From contig NC_034412.1 in NCBI RefSeq assembly GCF_002078875.1, forward strand, positions 83,404,957 to 83,468,956: a DNA stretch of 64,000 bases. The letters are read 5' to 3'. Source of the DNA: Numida meleagris (lineage: Eukaryota; Chordata; Aves; Galliformes; Numididae). Position numbers and translations under genes: made by a program. Positions 26,101-41,100 of this stretch are shown in pieces (the stretch's first letter is position 1; every line of letters begins with the position of its first letter). The notes beneath the pieces were generated by a model that did not search any database, was not told where the DNA came from, and worked only from the letters and a program-made list of their open reading frames with translations.

Positions 26101-29100
26101 GACAGGCTCTTACCAGACTGCTTCTCCACTCACTATAGATATAATGTTCAAGTGAACATATTCTTCCTAGTTTCATGAAACTTCAGTATTTTCACGTCCC
26201 CAACATACATATTTCTATATTACTGTCTCCCAAAGAGACAGTAACACTGCCTCTGAGTACAGTCCCACTGAACCAAACTTTCAGTATGAAGTGAGCAATG
26301 AGATATTCTTTTAGACTCAATCTCTAGATCGAATCAAAAATATTCTTCCATATTTATTAAAATACTGTGCACATTTGTATTATACCCATCAGAACACGTG
26401 CTTACAGATCAAGAGGTCTAACTACATACATTATATATATTTAACTAGATATATTTATAAATACAGTTTTACATAGTTTTTTTTATAAACATGTATTTAA
26501 CATATATATTTACATAATAAGCATATGTGTTCAGGGAAATAAATGCGTAGAGACCTCTGCGGAAAGCCGGACACTTGTAGTTAAATGTGATTTACGACAA
26601 CAAGATAGAGATTACACTTCCTGCTTTCCTTCCTGAACTTGTTCAATGAAAATGTCGTACAGAAATAATCTCTGTATCCTCTACGCTGCAAAGATGGGTA
26701 TACTCGCTAGCCAAAAACTTTGCAAGATTTCATATATGTGAGAAAGTATAAGGGATACACTTAGAAAATCCAAATTAATTAGCTTATGCAAAAAGTGTAT
26801 GTCCTTATAGTTAAAAACTTCTGCTCCTGCATCCCTGAAGTTGAATACTAACAAACCTGTCAGAAAAAAAAAAATCACCACCTCCTTTCTTCTGCAACTT
26901 AAATCAGCTCAGAGATGATAAAAAAAATTCCACACCCAGAAGTAAATACACATATTTATATTGTCTTGAGGTCAGATAATTTTGCAAATTATGTCAGACA
27001 TATGCAAATGCATTATTTCTAGTTTATTCAGATATATTTAAATTATAAAGCAGAGATTAAACATGCAAATATTTCAGCAGCTTGAACTACTGAGCTGAAT
27101 GAAAAATATGCTGCGTAACAGGAAAAATCCTACCAGCCAAACTTCCTACATTTAAAGGCAACTACGAACTTTAGGATATAAAGTAAAATAAAATGCTGTT
27201 TGCACTTCACAGTCCTGATGCGCATGATCAGATGGGGAAAGTGAAGTAATGAAGCCTTTTTCATTAATACATATTTGTTACTTAAAGAAATCCATCAGTA
27301 ATAGTTCAATTTTTTCCAAGAGGATAGAGTAACAGAGGTAGGCGCCTAATTCCCATTACATTCCATCAGAATTGGGTGCCTGCACTCTATTTAGATTCTT
27401 CAAGAAGTCACATGTTTACAGATTTTAAGGCTGAAGGAAATCATTATGACCATTGTAGTTTGGCATTCATAATGAATCTCATTCCAAAATTCTTATATTC
27501 ATACATTTAACAACTTCTGCTTGAAGTAAAATATCTTTCTTAAAAGCACAATCAGCTTTAAGCATCTCCAAGTGATGGAAAGCCCCTCGATACAGTGACT
27601 GAATAGTGAATTATCACAGAATCATAGAACGGCTTAGGTTGGAAGGGACCCTGAAGATCTAGTCCCCTGCCATGGACAGGATTGCCAATTATAGCAGTAA
27701 GTTTCAATAGCCATTTAAAAATGCATTAAAACTATAAAGGAGGTACGCTTTAGTGGTGAAAAACACTCTAAAACTCATACACTTGGACCCTTACACTTGC
27801 TACAAAAAGAATCTCTCTAAGATAGAGCTGACAATTAAAGACATACTCAAGTGAGACCATTCCAAAGCATCTTTACTTGACTTTTAAGAGAGGTCATAAA
27901 AAAAAATCCTTTTAACAGCTTGAGCTGAAACAGATAAATAATTATCAGATATATAATTTATAAAAACATCAATCAGTTTTCCTTCGGTTCATTTCATTAA
28001 TTTGAATAATGAAAACTGTAAACATTAAGTACACATTAAGTGAGGTGAAAAATATCTACCATTTAAAGAGGAAAGCTGGCTAAAAATCAGTTTTATCTAG
28101 AAGTGTTCCATCTCAAGATGGTTGAGGTTAAGAATGCTGCTGCTTTTCTTTTCTGAAGGACAGGTATTACTGACTCTCCTTGCAGTGACTACAACACTAT
28201 GTGATTTTCTCAAACGTGAGTCTCTATAGATCATCACTTCTCCTTTTCCATGCTCCTCCCCCCAAGGAACCAATTAAAGGGATACTGCAAATCATTCATT
28301 TGAACTCACTTCAGCAGAGAAAACTGAAGTCTGCAACTTATTTCATAAGGCCTTATGAGGCCCCACCTCAAGTACTGTGTCCAGTTTTGGGCCCCTCACT
28401 GCAAGAAAGACATTGAGGCCCTGGAGCGTGTTCAGAGGAGGGCGACGAAGCTGGTGAGGGGTCTGGAGCACAGGGTTTATGAGGAGCGGCTGAGGGAGCC
28501 GGGATTGTTCAGCCTGGAGAAGAGGAGGCTCAGGGGAGACTGGCTGGACTGGATGATCTTGTAAGTCTTTTCCAACCTAGCTAATTCTATGATTCTGTGC
28601 TTCTAAGTGTTCAAACTGTGATCCTCCTTATCACACACTTGGAGAAAACCCTTCAATTCTTGCAAAGAAAGGAAGGTTGTGACAGAGTCTGAAACAGCTG
28701 GAGCTTCCCCGAAGCTGTTCTTTGTGTTTCTATTTTCTAGCTGTAAATAGGTGTAGTTTAGATGCTCCAACCTCACATAGCTCCAGACAGTATATATGAG
28801 TGCACCTTAGACTGTCCAAATACACTGCATGAAGGTTAGGTGCCCAACAAAGGGCTCTTAATCAAATTCTAGAGGGCATACCTAAAAATTAGGTGTGTGG
28901 CAACACCTGTCTTTTAGAAATTGTTTTTATCTCACTTACTAAAGGTTGTATGTAATATTGCAGCTTTTATGAAGGACAGCTGTTATACTGAATGCTAGCT
29001 TTCAAACATCAGTGGAAATCTCATTAGCATTAATAACAAACCAAGGTACTTTTTAGTGCATAGTCTAGCTCTGCAGTAAGGCTTTCAGGATAGTCTGGCA

Positions 29101-32100
29101 CCACGGACATGCATTTTTCCAGTATCACCAACAAAAGACTTTTTTCCCCGGATATTCCATATTCCACTTGCATGCAGCACTACAAAAAGAGAAGCTCACT
29201 ATTCTAAGCATTGAACGTTTTTATAAAAAAATATGAGTAACTTGCCTCGAAATATTTCAGTTTCTCATAAGATTAATTAACGTTTAATGCCTTCCCATTT
29301 GATGCTTCATTATAAATCAGAAGAAAATCACAATGGAATAAACAATCAGCATCACAAAAGGAAATTATTATTTTCCATTTTATATCCATTTGCACAAGTG
29401 TAACTGACTGAAGAAGGGGAAAGCAATAAGATGAAGAAAAGCTCCAAGGAACCACAAACCTAAAGCACCTATTTTGTTTGTATTTTTCACAAATAGTTTT
29501 TTACTGGTAACATTTAGACCCATCATTGTTCAGTAATTGAAAGTCAATGAGAAAAATATAGTTGCTTTGTGTACAAGAGATTCCACTTCTTCTAATCTTG
29601 TGAAACTGTGGCATTATAGCTCTAATTTTTCCCAATGTAGAAAACATTTGTGTGCAAAATCCCTGATTTATTATTGACTTAGATGGATTACCAAGCTCTG
29701 CTTCCTTCTTTAGCCTTGAACAAAGGCTAAAGTTCATTCCTTCACTGAGTAGCAGATGTTCATGAAGTTTGACCTACTGGGAGAGGAACGTGAACATGAA
29801 CTCTAACTTCAGCTTACTTTACAGTTAGAAGCATATTTGACAAAGCCACTTAAAAATATATTATTTCACATAAGTGTAATAAAAAGTATATAGTTCACCG
29901 TTTATCTACGCAAGACGCATTTCTGGACTTCTTAGTTTCTCTAATTCTCATTCCAGCGTACTAGTTTTTTTGCAGAGCTTTGGAGAATGTTATTCTAGTG
30001 TGCTTGAGAACAAAAAAATGAACAGTGCATCTTTAAGTATTTCAGATTTCAAATAAGCTAGAAATAATGAAAGGCTGTTGCAAGATTAGCTGTTGCCATT
30101 CAGCTCTGAAAAATGGCAACAGTCCCATCAGTGTTAAAGACTAGAGGCAAGTAATTCAATAACAGAATATAATAGCATAATTTTGTACCAACATGTCAGA
30201 TTTAAGCTAAGCTAGAGATAATTAGAAACTGTTATAAGATTAGCACTTACCATTTAACATCAGAAGATTGTCAGTCCCTGGATGTGGATAACTCAAGCGA
30301 CCTTAAAAGAAAGCAAAAAGCAAAGAATAAAGCAAAGCAAATGCAGAGGTATTAGTTATTACGCTAGAAAATAATAATACAACAAAGAAATGAAATATCA
30401 CTTCTTAGAATTTAAGTATAAACTATTTCCAGTTTGCTTAAGGGAAATAAAGAGCTAATATTTAACTCCAAGCACATTAACCAACAATACCCTTGACCCA
30501 AGTTAAAGCTGACAAGAACAGACTTCTTAACCTTAATTCCCTGGTCATAAGATCTGCAGTGTGCTTTGGGATCAGCTCCAATAGGATAAAGCCACTTTTT
30601 GTTTCATGACACCCAGAAATAGTGCTGACTGCTTTAGTCTTCTCCTTCATACTGACTGTGAATAACTGTACTATGCACATGGCTTAACAGAGTGGCACTT
30701 CTACAGTCTAGCGCCTCTCTACTGAATCAATGTAAGAAAAAAAACATGTCAACAGGAATTAATATTACGGCATTAAAAATTTATTAACCAATTTATGATT
30801 GCATCTTGGTGCTTTGTATTTAATAATCATATGTTTTTTTTTTTTTTTAGTAAGTCCGGCAAAACTAGAGTACTGGTTTAACTACAGAATTAAGAAAACT
30901 AAATAATTTGACACATCACATTTTCTCTCAAACACCCATCCAATAAAAATTACGCAAGCCTCATATCCTGACATTAGAACTTTTCAAGTATAGCATTTTA
31001 CTACATCAGTAGCATGCTGTACTTCAATAGCGAAATGTCTGCTTTAAAATGCACAGTAGAAGTGTCTCTTCACTACCAATTCCTTTTCATTAAAGAAGAC
31101 TTTTTCTGTTTACAGGAAGCTGCAAACATACCAGTAGTGCACACTGACCTAGAGACAAATTTACAATAGCTGCTGTGTTTAGAAGTGTGCTTTTAAACGG
31201 AAAAAAAAAACCCCTGTATTTTCCTGTATCTTGCTATGAAAACATACTTGCTTGTTTATAATCCTTAAGCATACATAAAAATTTTTTTTAAATCTTTTGG
31301 AGGAAACTAGAACATTTGTTGAGACAAAAAGAATGCAGGCTGTATGCAAAGCACACTTAGAACTGCGACAGATGTAAAGGGGAATACGTATGCAGATGGT
31401 TTGCAAGACGCAAGTAAATATTAGTAGGATGCTATAGATAATCACAACCTAATAGGGCTCATGCTTTCCAAAAAGAAACATTGCAAAAAAAGAGAATGAA
31501 AGTCAAAGCAGTAATGTATGTGTTACACTTGTCTAACAACCCAGATCACACACTTCGTTTTTTCCTCCGCTGGAAACTTCTTGCAATAGTATTTCTGGGT
31601 CCAAAAGGACACTTGGGGATTAAACAAAAAAATCCTTTGGCAGAAAAATTTTAAGTAACAGTGCTTAAATTTTGCTCTTCCTGAATTTTCTATCAAAAAT
31701 ATAAAAAAGTAATGATAATTATGAACTCTTGCACTCAAAACATCATGATTAAAACCCCCCAAATTATACAGTTAACTCTCTTCCAACTGATCTTATCAGT
31801 ATTAGAATGTACGTTACTAGAGTAGCTGAAGATAGGTAGGAACTTGGCCTATTCGGTTAAGAATTTGGAAAGCACAGGTGAATGCCATCCAGAAGAGCTC
31901 TACTGCCTTCTCTAACTTCCACCCAAATTTTAAGCAGGCTTAGGCAAGATATTAAAAAAAAAAAAATCACAATGTTTCTGGAGCATTAAACATTCCGTGC
32001 CTCTAGAAATGCAAGCTGGTGTTAACCAGAAATGGATAGAGAAGAGCACATCCTTAAATTCCAAGCTGGGAGCTGCCACTGGTTTGCTCAGCCTGGTTTT

Positions 32101-35100
32101 TAAGAAGTCGCTTTGCTTTTCTTCTTGGTTGATCTATAAAAGTAATACTTTGCATTTTTTTTTTCCATTTGCCTAACAGCAAGAATTTACTGTCACCAGC
32201 CTCTTTACATATGGTGATACAGAAGTACTTGCAACAAACACTGTGAGTGGTTTCTTGATCTAGAATAACAATAGAAATTGTGAGAAATGATCATCTCACC
32301 TTGAATTTGCTCGAGCCTCAGCTGATGTTCTCCTTGTTCTGTATATAAATATCTTTTTCTTTTCTCATTTAGCAAAGGAGATAAAGGATACATATCCTAA
32401 TTACAACAGGTAAGATTTAAGGCCTGTCATGAGAGAGAACCCCACCAATACCAAAATGTACAAAGGAAAGCTATTTTAGAAGATAATTCACTCTGGGTTT
32501 ACCACTCCATTTTTGCATTCTTCATACGTTTTTTCCCCTCTAGCCACATGAATAAGCTGCACCTGTAACAAAAGGTGCCAGACTGAAAAAGCTGAAATAA
32601 TAAAGCACTTCGGAAGAAGCAGCTGGGAGAGCTGCACTAAGGAGCACTCTGAATCCACTGGACCCACTACTCCTATGTCAAGCCCATGAATCACACAAAC
32701 ACAAAGAAACCACATCTTGCTGTTCTGAAGATAAATTTGCTAGCTCAGATAATAATTTGAAGGTTAGAAGAGGAAAATAAGTAACTGCTGTACTGAGATA
32801 TGTTTTTAGTCTTATTCAAAGTTTTCAGTGAAATAGCATTTTGTGATTAAACTATAGATACGTCATGCTGGTGAACCTAATACTTGTATTTTATTACCTT
32901 GCGTAGTACTTGGGCTTTACAATCTTGAAAATATTTTTAAGGTTTTCTCACTTTTTCAAAACATAACCGCTGCTATTTGTTATGTTAACTTCAGTTCTTA
33001 CACCCCAGCCTAATCAGAGGGAGTAAAATCCAGGGAGTTCACCTGAATTTAACGGAATGAAAAAATTCAGAAAACGTCCTGTGTAGAATTGGATGTGAGA
33101 TCAGTCCCATCCAGAGTTCAGATAACTCCAGTCTGTTCAAAAATAGTGTAGAATGGATGCATACAATATTAAACCTCATGTAAAATATCAATATATAAAA
33201 TCAAGAACCAGGGCACACCATCTTACATCAATTTACTTAGCTGTCACATCCTTCTTCCTATTCAGCTCTTTCCATTGGATGCTGTTTAACGCTGTTAAAC
33301 TGCCCTCACCACAAATGCCATCTATTCCCTTCTTACTGCTATGTCAGTAAACTTGAACTGTATGACCATTCAATGCTTATTCTAGTTATTCCAGTGGTTT
33401 CCACTCGCTTAAAAAATGATTTGAATTACATGATTTGAATTACAATTTACCGGTTTAAAAAAACCAAAACTACAAATTAGTTACAGAATATCTACTATTT
33501 AATTAATAGAAGTATTTAATTCCTGAGAAAATTAACCACTTCACTGACTGCCTAGAGAACTGAGCTCTACAGCACCCACAGTTAGTACCATACTGCTACT
33601 TGAAAAAAATACAATGGCTAGTATTATAGTACTTTATCATCAATTGTCATATTGCAGAAAGTTTCTCTATGTAAAGCCTGAGCCCTGGAACTTCAGCACG
33701 TCACCACTAATTATTCTCCTGTACCACAGCAAAATTCAGAACATCACTGCTGAGGAGAAGCAGGTACTTTTGACATTTCTCATGTAATTGATGTTCTATC
33801 AAATTTAATCCCCTCTTCCACATCTACACATGACTAATATTAACATAACTGGTTGGTATGTATACCTCACAACGTATTCTTCCATAAGGAGAGAAAGAAA
33901 CAAGCTTGCAAATCAGTTTTAGCAGGCCAATTTATCCACTACATCCAATTAGAAGCCTTGACAATAAAATTATGACGAAAGAGTAACAAATGTGATTTTG
34001 GTTACATTTCTGTAAGCTCATGTTACTAATATGATTTTTTTCTCCAGGCTTCTTCTGAGCATCCAGACACAGTTGCGCTTACTCCCTTTTCATTTTAAGG
34101 CAAATTTGTATCTACAATCAGAAATGCATACTTTCTTTGGACTCCCCAAATATTAAAACATTTGGGTTAGACCTAAATTTACAATGACCACTTGAAACAC
34201 TGCTGACTCACAGCTTCACAAGCTTGATGTTTCACTGTCGGCTCCCCTCCCTTTTTTTTTTTTTTCCCCCTAAGTCTCATGTGATTGAATGAAGAGATAA
34301 CCACAAATTCCATTCTCACTTTCTTTTTTTCAGTATAGCTCTTGATTAGAAAAGAACGATCTTCCATGTTAAGCTTTTTCCATACTGCTTTTGCTAAAAA
34401 AGTTGCTAAAAGCGAACGGCTGAGTTTCAGCAGTTCCAGAAAGCTCCGTTTTTGAATCAGCATAGATAAGACAACAGCACAAAGCCATGTTTGGACAACA
34501 CCTAGTTACAGAAAGCCTAGCTACTACACTTTCACATGCTTGTGTAAGAATTATGTAAGCCTGAATGAGGCCAAGTGTGCTGTCTACGACAGTCCATGTG
34601 TTTAGGCAAATGAGCCTTTCAGACTTAAATAGGAGGATTCTCCCCCCAGTTTCTAAGAAAGAAATCGAAAGAAAAGATTCTGAATGTATGATTTCAAAAC
34701 CTCTTGTAGGACAAAAAGTGAAGTTTCCCCTTCTCAGCTTTTTTCATTCTGCCTCAGAAACCCTTTTTGGAGTATGTCTTGAATACAACCCCAGTTGTAT
34801 TCTGGGGTAACTTTAAATCCTACTGCTTCCTAATATAAAATATAAAAAAATGTATTCAAAAACAAGAGTTGTCACATCCAAAGAAAACGTTCTCTACTGT
34901 GCTGCTCAGTCACCGCTGCCTTTTCTTTATACTTCACTGGGCGTGCTCCAGCAGGTTGCTTTCAGAATAAACACGCTGAACAGCTGAAAAGCTTAACTAA
35001 ACTAACCAAAGGGGAAAATAAAAGTAGGGAAGAGCAACATAAGAGCATCAAGTTATTTTCCACAAGTAAGTCAATTAGTGTTTTATTATTATTTTTATTA

Positions 35101-38100
35101 CTAGCTATATAAAGAGGTATTATCTTAGTTCCCCCCAAAATCTATTTTTTTCCTCTTCCCCTCACCACAAAAGCATAAAGAAAAATTCAACTTTTTCCTA
35201 TAAACAAGCTTCATATTCATTCTTGTTACTCCTATTAGGATGACTAATTGTCCTGTACTCTCTTGTATCTAGCTTCCAGAGCTCTAACAGAGCTGGTCAG
35301 AAAAAAACCAATGGAGTAAAGTATCAGTATTCCTGCCTTACAACAGAGAAGCCTTTATATTGCATTGAAATCACCATTACCTTCAATAGAAACATGTTTT
35401 AAAAAAGTAGATAATAAATCCCATTAAACTTCACCATTTGGATACATATTCCATGAAAAACAATTTTTTTTTTTTTTTGCATTTTTTCCACCATCCGTTT
35501 TAGCCCAAATATTTTGGCTTTCCTGATGCTGAACACAAATTTGCTACACTAGGAAAGACTCACACTGAGTGTGTGCGTGTGGTGCGGGGGGAGGTTGAAA
35601 AAATAAAAGTACACAAGAGTTCTATGTCTGGTCTTACAACATTCTGGTATTCCAGGGTAGCTTCTGCCCTTTTAAGGGTTAATAAAAGAAAAAAAGGACA
35701 TTTAGGAACAAAGGCATAAAAATGAATTAATTTAGCCTTTATTTACTTCAGTTTAGGTTCTAACGATTGGAAAGGGTAATCAACTATCATTTTATAAAAT
35801 GGATTTTGAGAAAACAACTTGGGAAGATCAGTTTTAATAGGATCAATATTTCTGCTGCAACAATTAGTGAATTCAGGCACTTCTTCCCTACTAGGCTACC
35901 TTGAAAAAATGTCTTACTGAATTCTAAAAATCCCTTATTTTGGTTGTGTCTGTTGTTACGACTAAGCTTTGTTTAAGTGAAGCTGAAACTACACATCTGT
36001 AAACCACCTTTGGCAGGCATAAAGTCAGCTTTCAGTGAATCATATTTGAAACAAAGGTTTTTCAAGTTCATGAAAAGCAAGAACTGTGAAATCTGACTTC
36101 CTCCTAAAATGAATCTTCAAATGCAAAACTCAGAGCTGTGAGCTAGTACGCACTGTGTCTGTTCTGCATTGTGCAAAATCTGAGACAAGATGCTTAGTCA
36201 TACTCCAGATATTGTAAGCAGCTAAATCTGAAACACGTGCTTAAAATTCCAGGGACTTTCATTTTACTGCTGTGGTCAGATATAAAAGATGCATTGTTTC
36301 AGTGTGCTTAGATTATTGAAAAACGTGTCATAAAAATATTCTCTAGTTATAAAAATATTCTTTACTTACAACAAAGTATGCTATATATTAGTAAGAATGA
36401 AAAATAATATTCTTAATCCTGTGCATTATGCAAGCAGATATGATGAGTTCTCATTTAAATGTCAGATTTGCTGTTGTGAAAAGAAATGCCACAGGGACTG
36501 AAATAACAAAATCAGTGCTTCATGGTTTGTAGAAAAAAGTTACAGTTGCTAGGAGGTTACAGAAATGCCAACTAATGGTGACTAAACACGAGAGCGATAG
36601 AGAGCAACTGAGAAGCTATTCTTGGACGTGTTTTCTGCTTCCCATTGCCAGTCAGTAAAATCAGTAAGGAATATTTCTCTTGTCTCACTGCTAATAATGT
36701 AGTGGTTTTAATTAAAATAATAACTTCCACAGGAAAAAAAAAAATGTATCGTCATCAATCTATTTAAATAATAGCACACGATTCCGCCATTAAAATTCAG
36801 CTGGTGTGTGCACTGTTCTCTGGCACTCAAACAAAAAAAAAGAATAAAAGAATTTCCTTTGAATTCATCACTATCTATGGTTCCCATCTGTTTTAGTTCA
36901 AACAAAACTTAGCGGAATTTTCACTGGAAGGGTATGATGGTAAAACTGTTAAAAGAAAACGAAGTCTGTCAACTGGAGACTGAAACCATACACTCATGTC
37001 CCTAGAAAGCTCAGAGTAACTATGGAACCTTCACTGAGTTTTTCAAAGATGTCTATATATGGACATATTTCCCTTCATCTTAAAACCTTTGTCTCGTCTT
37101 ATTCTCAATAAAAAAATCTTATTGGAAAGATACAGTTTTCACATAGCGTATCGTAATGAAATACGATGAGAAGAATAAAAATAGGGCTTTCGTGCGTTCA
37201 GTGTGCCTCTGAGAACTCTTCTCCATTATAAAACCAAAATGAAAACAAGAGAATGGGAAGGGGCACAAAGCAACCACTTCCGTTTGTTCCATCAGTGTGC
37301 ACAGAAGAAGTGAAGAAACAGCTTGGTTTTCAGGCACGTGAGAGATGTCACTGCTATATTATAATAGAGGATACGCATTCTCTAATTTTAGTAACCATCC
37401 TGATGGTAGATTTGGGTTCAGACAACCAAAAAAAAAAGCAAATTGAAAAAACAATGCTTTGAAACAGGGATAGTCAAACTAATTACCTTGTCTTTGATGG
37501 CATGCACATGCTCTTAGCACACAGCTGTTACCACAGGGCTAATATTCACAGGTTTCAACCCCTTTAGAATTACTTCATAATGTATAGTAAACATGCAGAA
37601 TGGACAGAAACTGAGCTTACTGGTAGAACATAATGATAAAATCATTAAAACTGCAATTCTTTCTTTGTAAGCAACATGAAAAAAGAAGTCAGATTTAAGA
37701 ACAGCTAAGAAAATTTAATTTCAGCTTCCAATCTAACGGGGAGGAAAACTGGCTAACCAAATGCTACGTACTTACTGATGTTTTGTAGAGATTTTTAGTT
37801 TGGAAAGAAAAAACACAACACAAAGCCTTTTGGCTTTACACTGTAAATCTTCAACTATTACAGGCTACTCTACAGATCTTCCAACTGAATACAGATCTTA
37901 CTAGAACGACGAGTAGACTGTCTTCCACGTTACAATAACACACGCCCTTACATATAACTTTAATATATATTAAGCTTTGGGACCTCTAGAAATGAAGTAT
38001 GGATGGGGGTAAATAACTACATGAAAAGAGGTCTTTTTTTTAATTGCTTCAATACTGAGACAAAATTCAGCATAGCAATTATGAAGTCTAAGATAGTTTT

Positions 38101-41100
38101 AAAATTAGACTGTGTTAGTCTATAGCACCCCAAATAAAGTAGTATTTGATAAATCCAAATAAAGCCGTTTGAGCCCTAAAGTTCAATGATAAACTCCTTG
38201 TGAGATTAAGTATAGAAAAACATTTGAAAAGAACGAGTTACTGCACAGTGAACAGAGAAGTTAAAATTGAAGGTCACTCATATTCACTGTTTCAGCAGAG
38301 CCCAGAAGAGTAAGAGGAACCAACATTCTAAAGCAAAGCGTACTTCTGGACTTCTTTGAACTAACAGAAACCGGACAACTACATGCAGTATTATCTTCCA
38401 CGGGCTCTGAAATTGACAAAATTGACTTTATCAGTGGACATAATTTTCATATTGGCTTCCACTGCAAAGAATGGGAAGATTCACTGGTAGTGTTTTGATG
38501 CCCCTCCCACCTTCTTTTGGCTGGCTCCAGCAGACCAGTGTGCCTTTACAAACAGGTAGAACTTCTTGCAGCAGATAAGTCAATTTCAGATAAATCTAGC
38601 TATGAATTCTTTGGGGAGAGAAGGGAAGTTGGAGTGGAAAGGAAGAAATACCTGTGAAGACACTAAAGCTTAAGTTTAAAGTAAGTTTTAAACAACTGTA
38701 AATCAATATTTTCAGGAAAATGCAGATTGAATCTGACCTTCTGTATAACTTGAGAAAACAATTCATATTTTAATATGAACCTAGAAACTAAATTAGCAAT
38801 CAGTGTTAATTCAAATACGCAGAATGGATGACCCTTTTTTTTCTTTATTTAGCATAATAACATACCTTTAAGTGGATCATGCTCTGCTCTCATAATGTCA
38901 ATAAGGGAGTTTTCCAAAGAGTGCATATTCAGACTGTCATACATTCTATTTCGATCCTAAAAGAGAACAAAATCCTTAGTATTGGAATACAAATTCTATA
39001 CTTTTTTAACAGGAAACTTGATAGGAAGACATAAGTGCCTGCTAAAGACTGTATGCTCAGGTACTCTGAAGATGGATAGCAATACAAAAGCTTAAGGTGT
39101 ACTAATTTATGAACAGTAGGTTTAATAGCATCCAAATATAAAATTAGAAATGCACTTCAAAGAACTCCTCTGTATATGCACTTTGATAGACTGGTTCTTT
39201 CAGAGGATCTGCTTTAATCAGTTCTAAAGATCCACAGCAGAGCTCAAGTTCAATAGTCAGTAAGGGCCCCACCTTACTCAGGGAACTACAGGAAGAGGAG
39301 GACAGCCACCTCATATGAAAGAACGCATTTTCTTGGTGCTTTGCTAAGTATCTCTCCTAGGCATGCACCCCCCTGCTGAGACAGCACTCCCTGGTTTCTG
39401 GGTCATTAACCTGAAACCCTTTGCATGCAGAGACTTGACTTACAAACGGCCAAAGCAAAATGGTTCAAGGTTGGAAAATTAAAGCTAAGCTATGAAAGAA
39501 AATGTCACAAAGCTTACTAAAAAGATTATCGGCCTTACACAGAACGTTTTTTTTTTTTTTTTTTTTTTGCAAGTGCTAAGATTAATAAGAAAAGTTACCA
39601 TAACACCTGACAAATATTTTCACTGAAGGTAATAGAAATTATTACAATAAATTTCAAATATTTTCACCAATTGTATGTTTAACCCAGACATTTTCTACTG
39701 CATTTTTTTAATGCATGCAAGTTGCAGAGATAGATGAAAAAAAAAGGATTACTTGAAACTTCTTTGGTCTTTCTGGAATACCTTCAGAGACTGAAAATAG
39801 TTTGTGTAAAACCTTAATCTCCTCTACTTGCAAGGCTTCTGGCTGGCCCGTATCATACTTAAGGAACGATTACAAGATTTTACTATTATCTCCTCTCTGG
39901 TTGCACTATGGTAACTCTGCAGAGTAGGAATACACCGCACCTATCTCATGACTATTAAAATTCTTTAATGCTATAGCCAGAACAGTTCTGACCCACATTT
40001 CCCATGACAGTTCAGCAGAGCTGAGATGAATTCAAACGATGTCCTTCAGCAAGAAGGGACTCTTCATAATAGGGCTGTGAAAAAGCAAGCTTTGAAAGAA
40101 ATGTTTTCTATGAGTCAGAAAACATGACCTATGAAGAGCTCTGCAAAACAAGCCAAAACTGAAATGTGACTTCCACCCTTGTTAGAAAGTTTAGCCAATG
40201 TGTTATAACATTAGAATGGAGATGCCATTCTTATAAGCTCTCTCTCCCCTCATGCAACTGTTAAGAGTAATGGATTTTTGTAGGTGTCACAGAGCCACGA
40301 CAGCAGGATAAGAAGTCTGTCATGCTACTTGAATAGACCCCTTTATTGAAACCTTTATAGATAATTTCTAGAAGAAAGAGCACACTATGTTTCTCTCATC
40401 TCCTTTCATGTCCAAGACTAAGTGCCACTGACTGTTTGAGGTGATTTGGTTTTGAGTACCAACAAGTCTCCAGTAGTATTTGAGCTCACAGCAACCTCAT
40501 TTTTGGACTGCTAGGCTTTCATTCAGTACTCTGGTTGTCCCAAGCAGCAGCAGAATTGAAGTGAAATGACTCATCAGCTTCCATGCCTTTGCAGGTTTAT
40601 TTCTCAATAGCAACCTATGAAAAGAGGCTGCTTACCACAGCAAACTTGCTTCCAATGGAAGGCATGAGCTGTGACAATGCTGCATCTGTTCCCTACTGTC
40701 CCTCAGCATCTAGCATTCAGAAGATAACACAATTTTTAAGGAAGTCTTAAATTCAGCTGATTTCAGTACTTGGTAGGCAGTAAATGCTCTTGCAAAACCC
40801 AGAGCTGAGTAAACAGAATCCACGCTTCACTACCTTTGTAGCCCATGGGGTAGAAGAACGAGTATTTGTAAAAGGGACAGAATGGCATGCGTAACCACTG
40901 ATCTCAGGTACAGTCTCACTCAGGAGAATTTTCTTATTTTTTGATCACTACTTTATATACTGAGATAGAGATAGAGGAGATAGAGGACCATCTGGTGGTG
41001 CCCAGTACCAGAATGGGGCAACAGACAAAGTGAAATGTAAGAGGAAGCACTTCCATGCTGTACAGGTGACAGAGCGCAGGCTGCCTAGAGACTGCGGCAT

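Larger units (their letters stand above)
23566..30250 (-). other. CPEB2: CPEB2 intron 4 (between exon 4 and microexon)
   Basis: A 6.7-kb intron. It holds the decayed exon 4 copy at 30039-30150, CR1 pieces at 27614-27688 and 28346-28601, a possible ancient CR1-like piece at 27418-27480, and an AT-only stretch around 26425-26525. The remainder is unrecognised AT-rich sequence. Confidence 0.88.
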
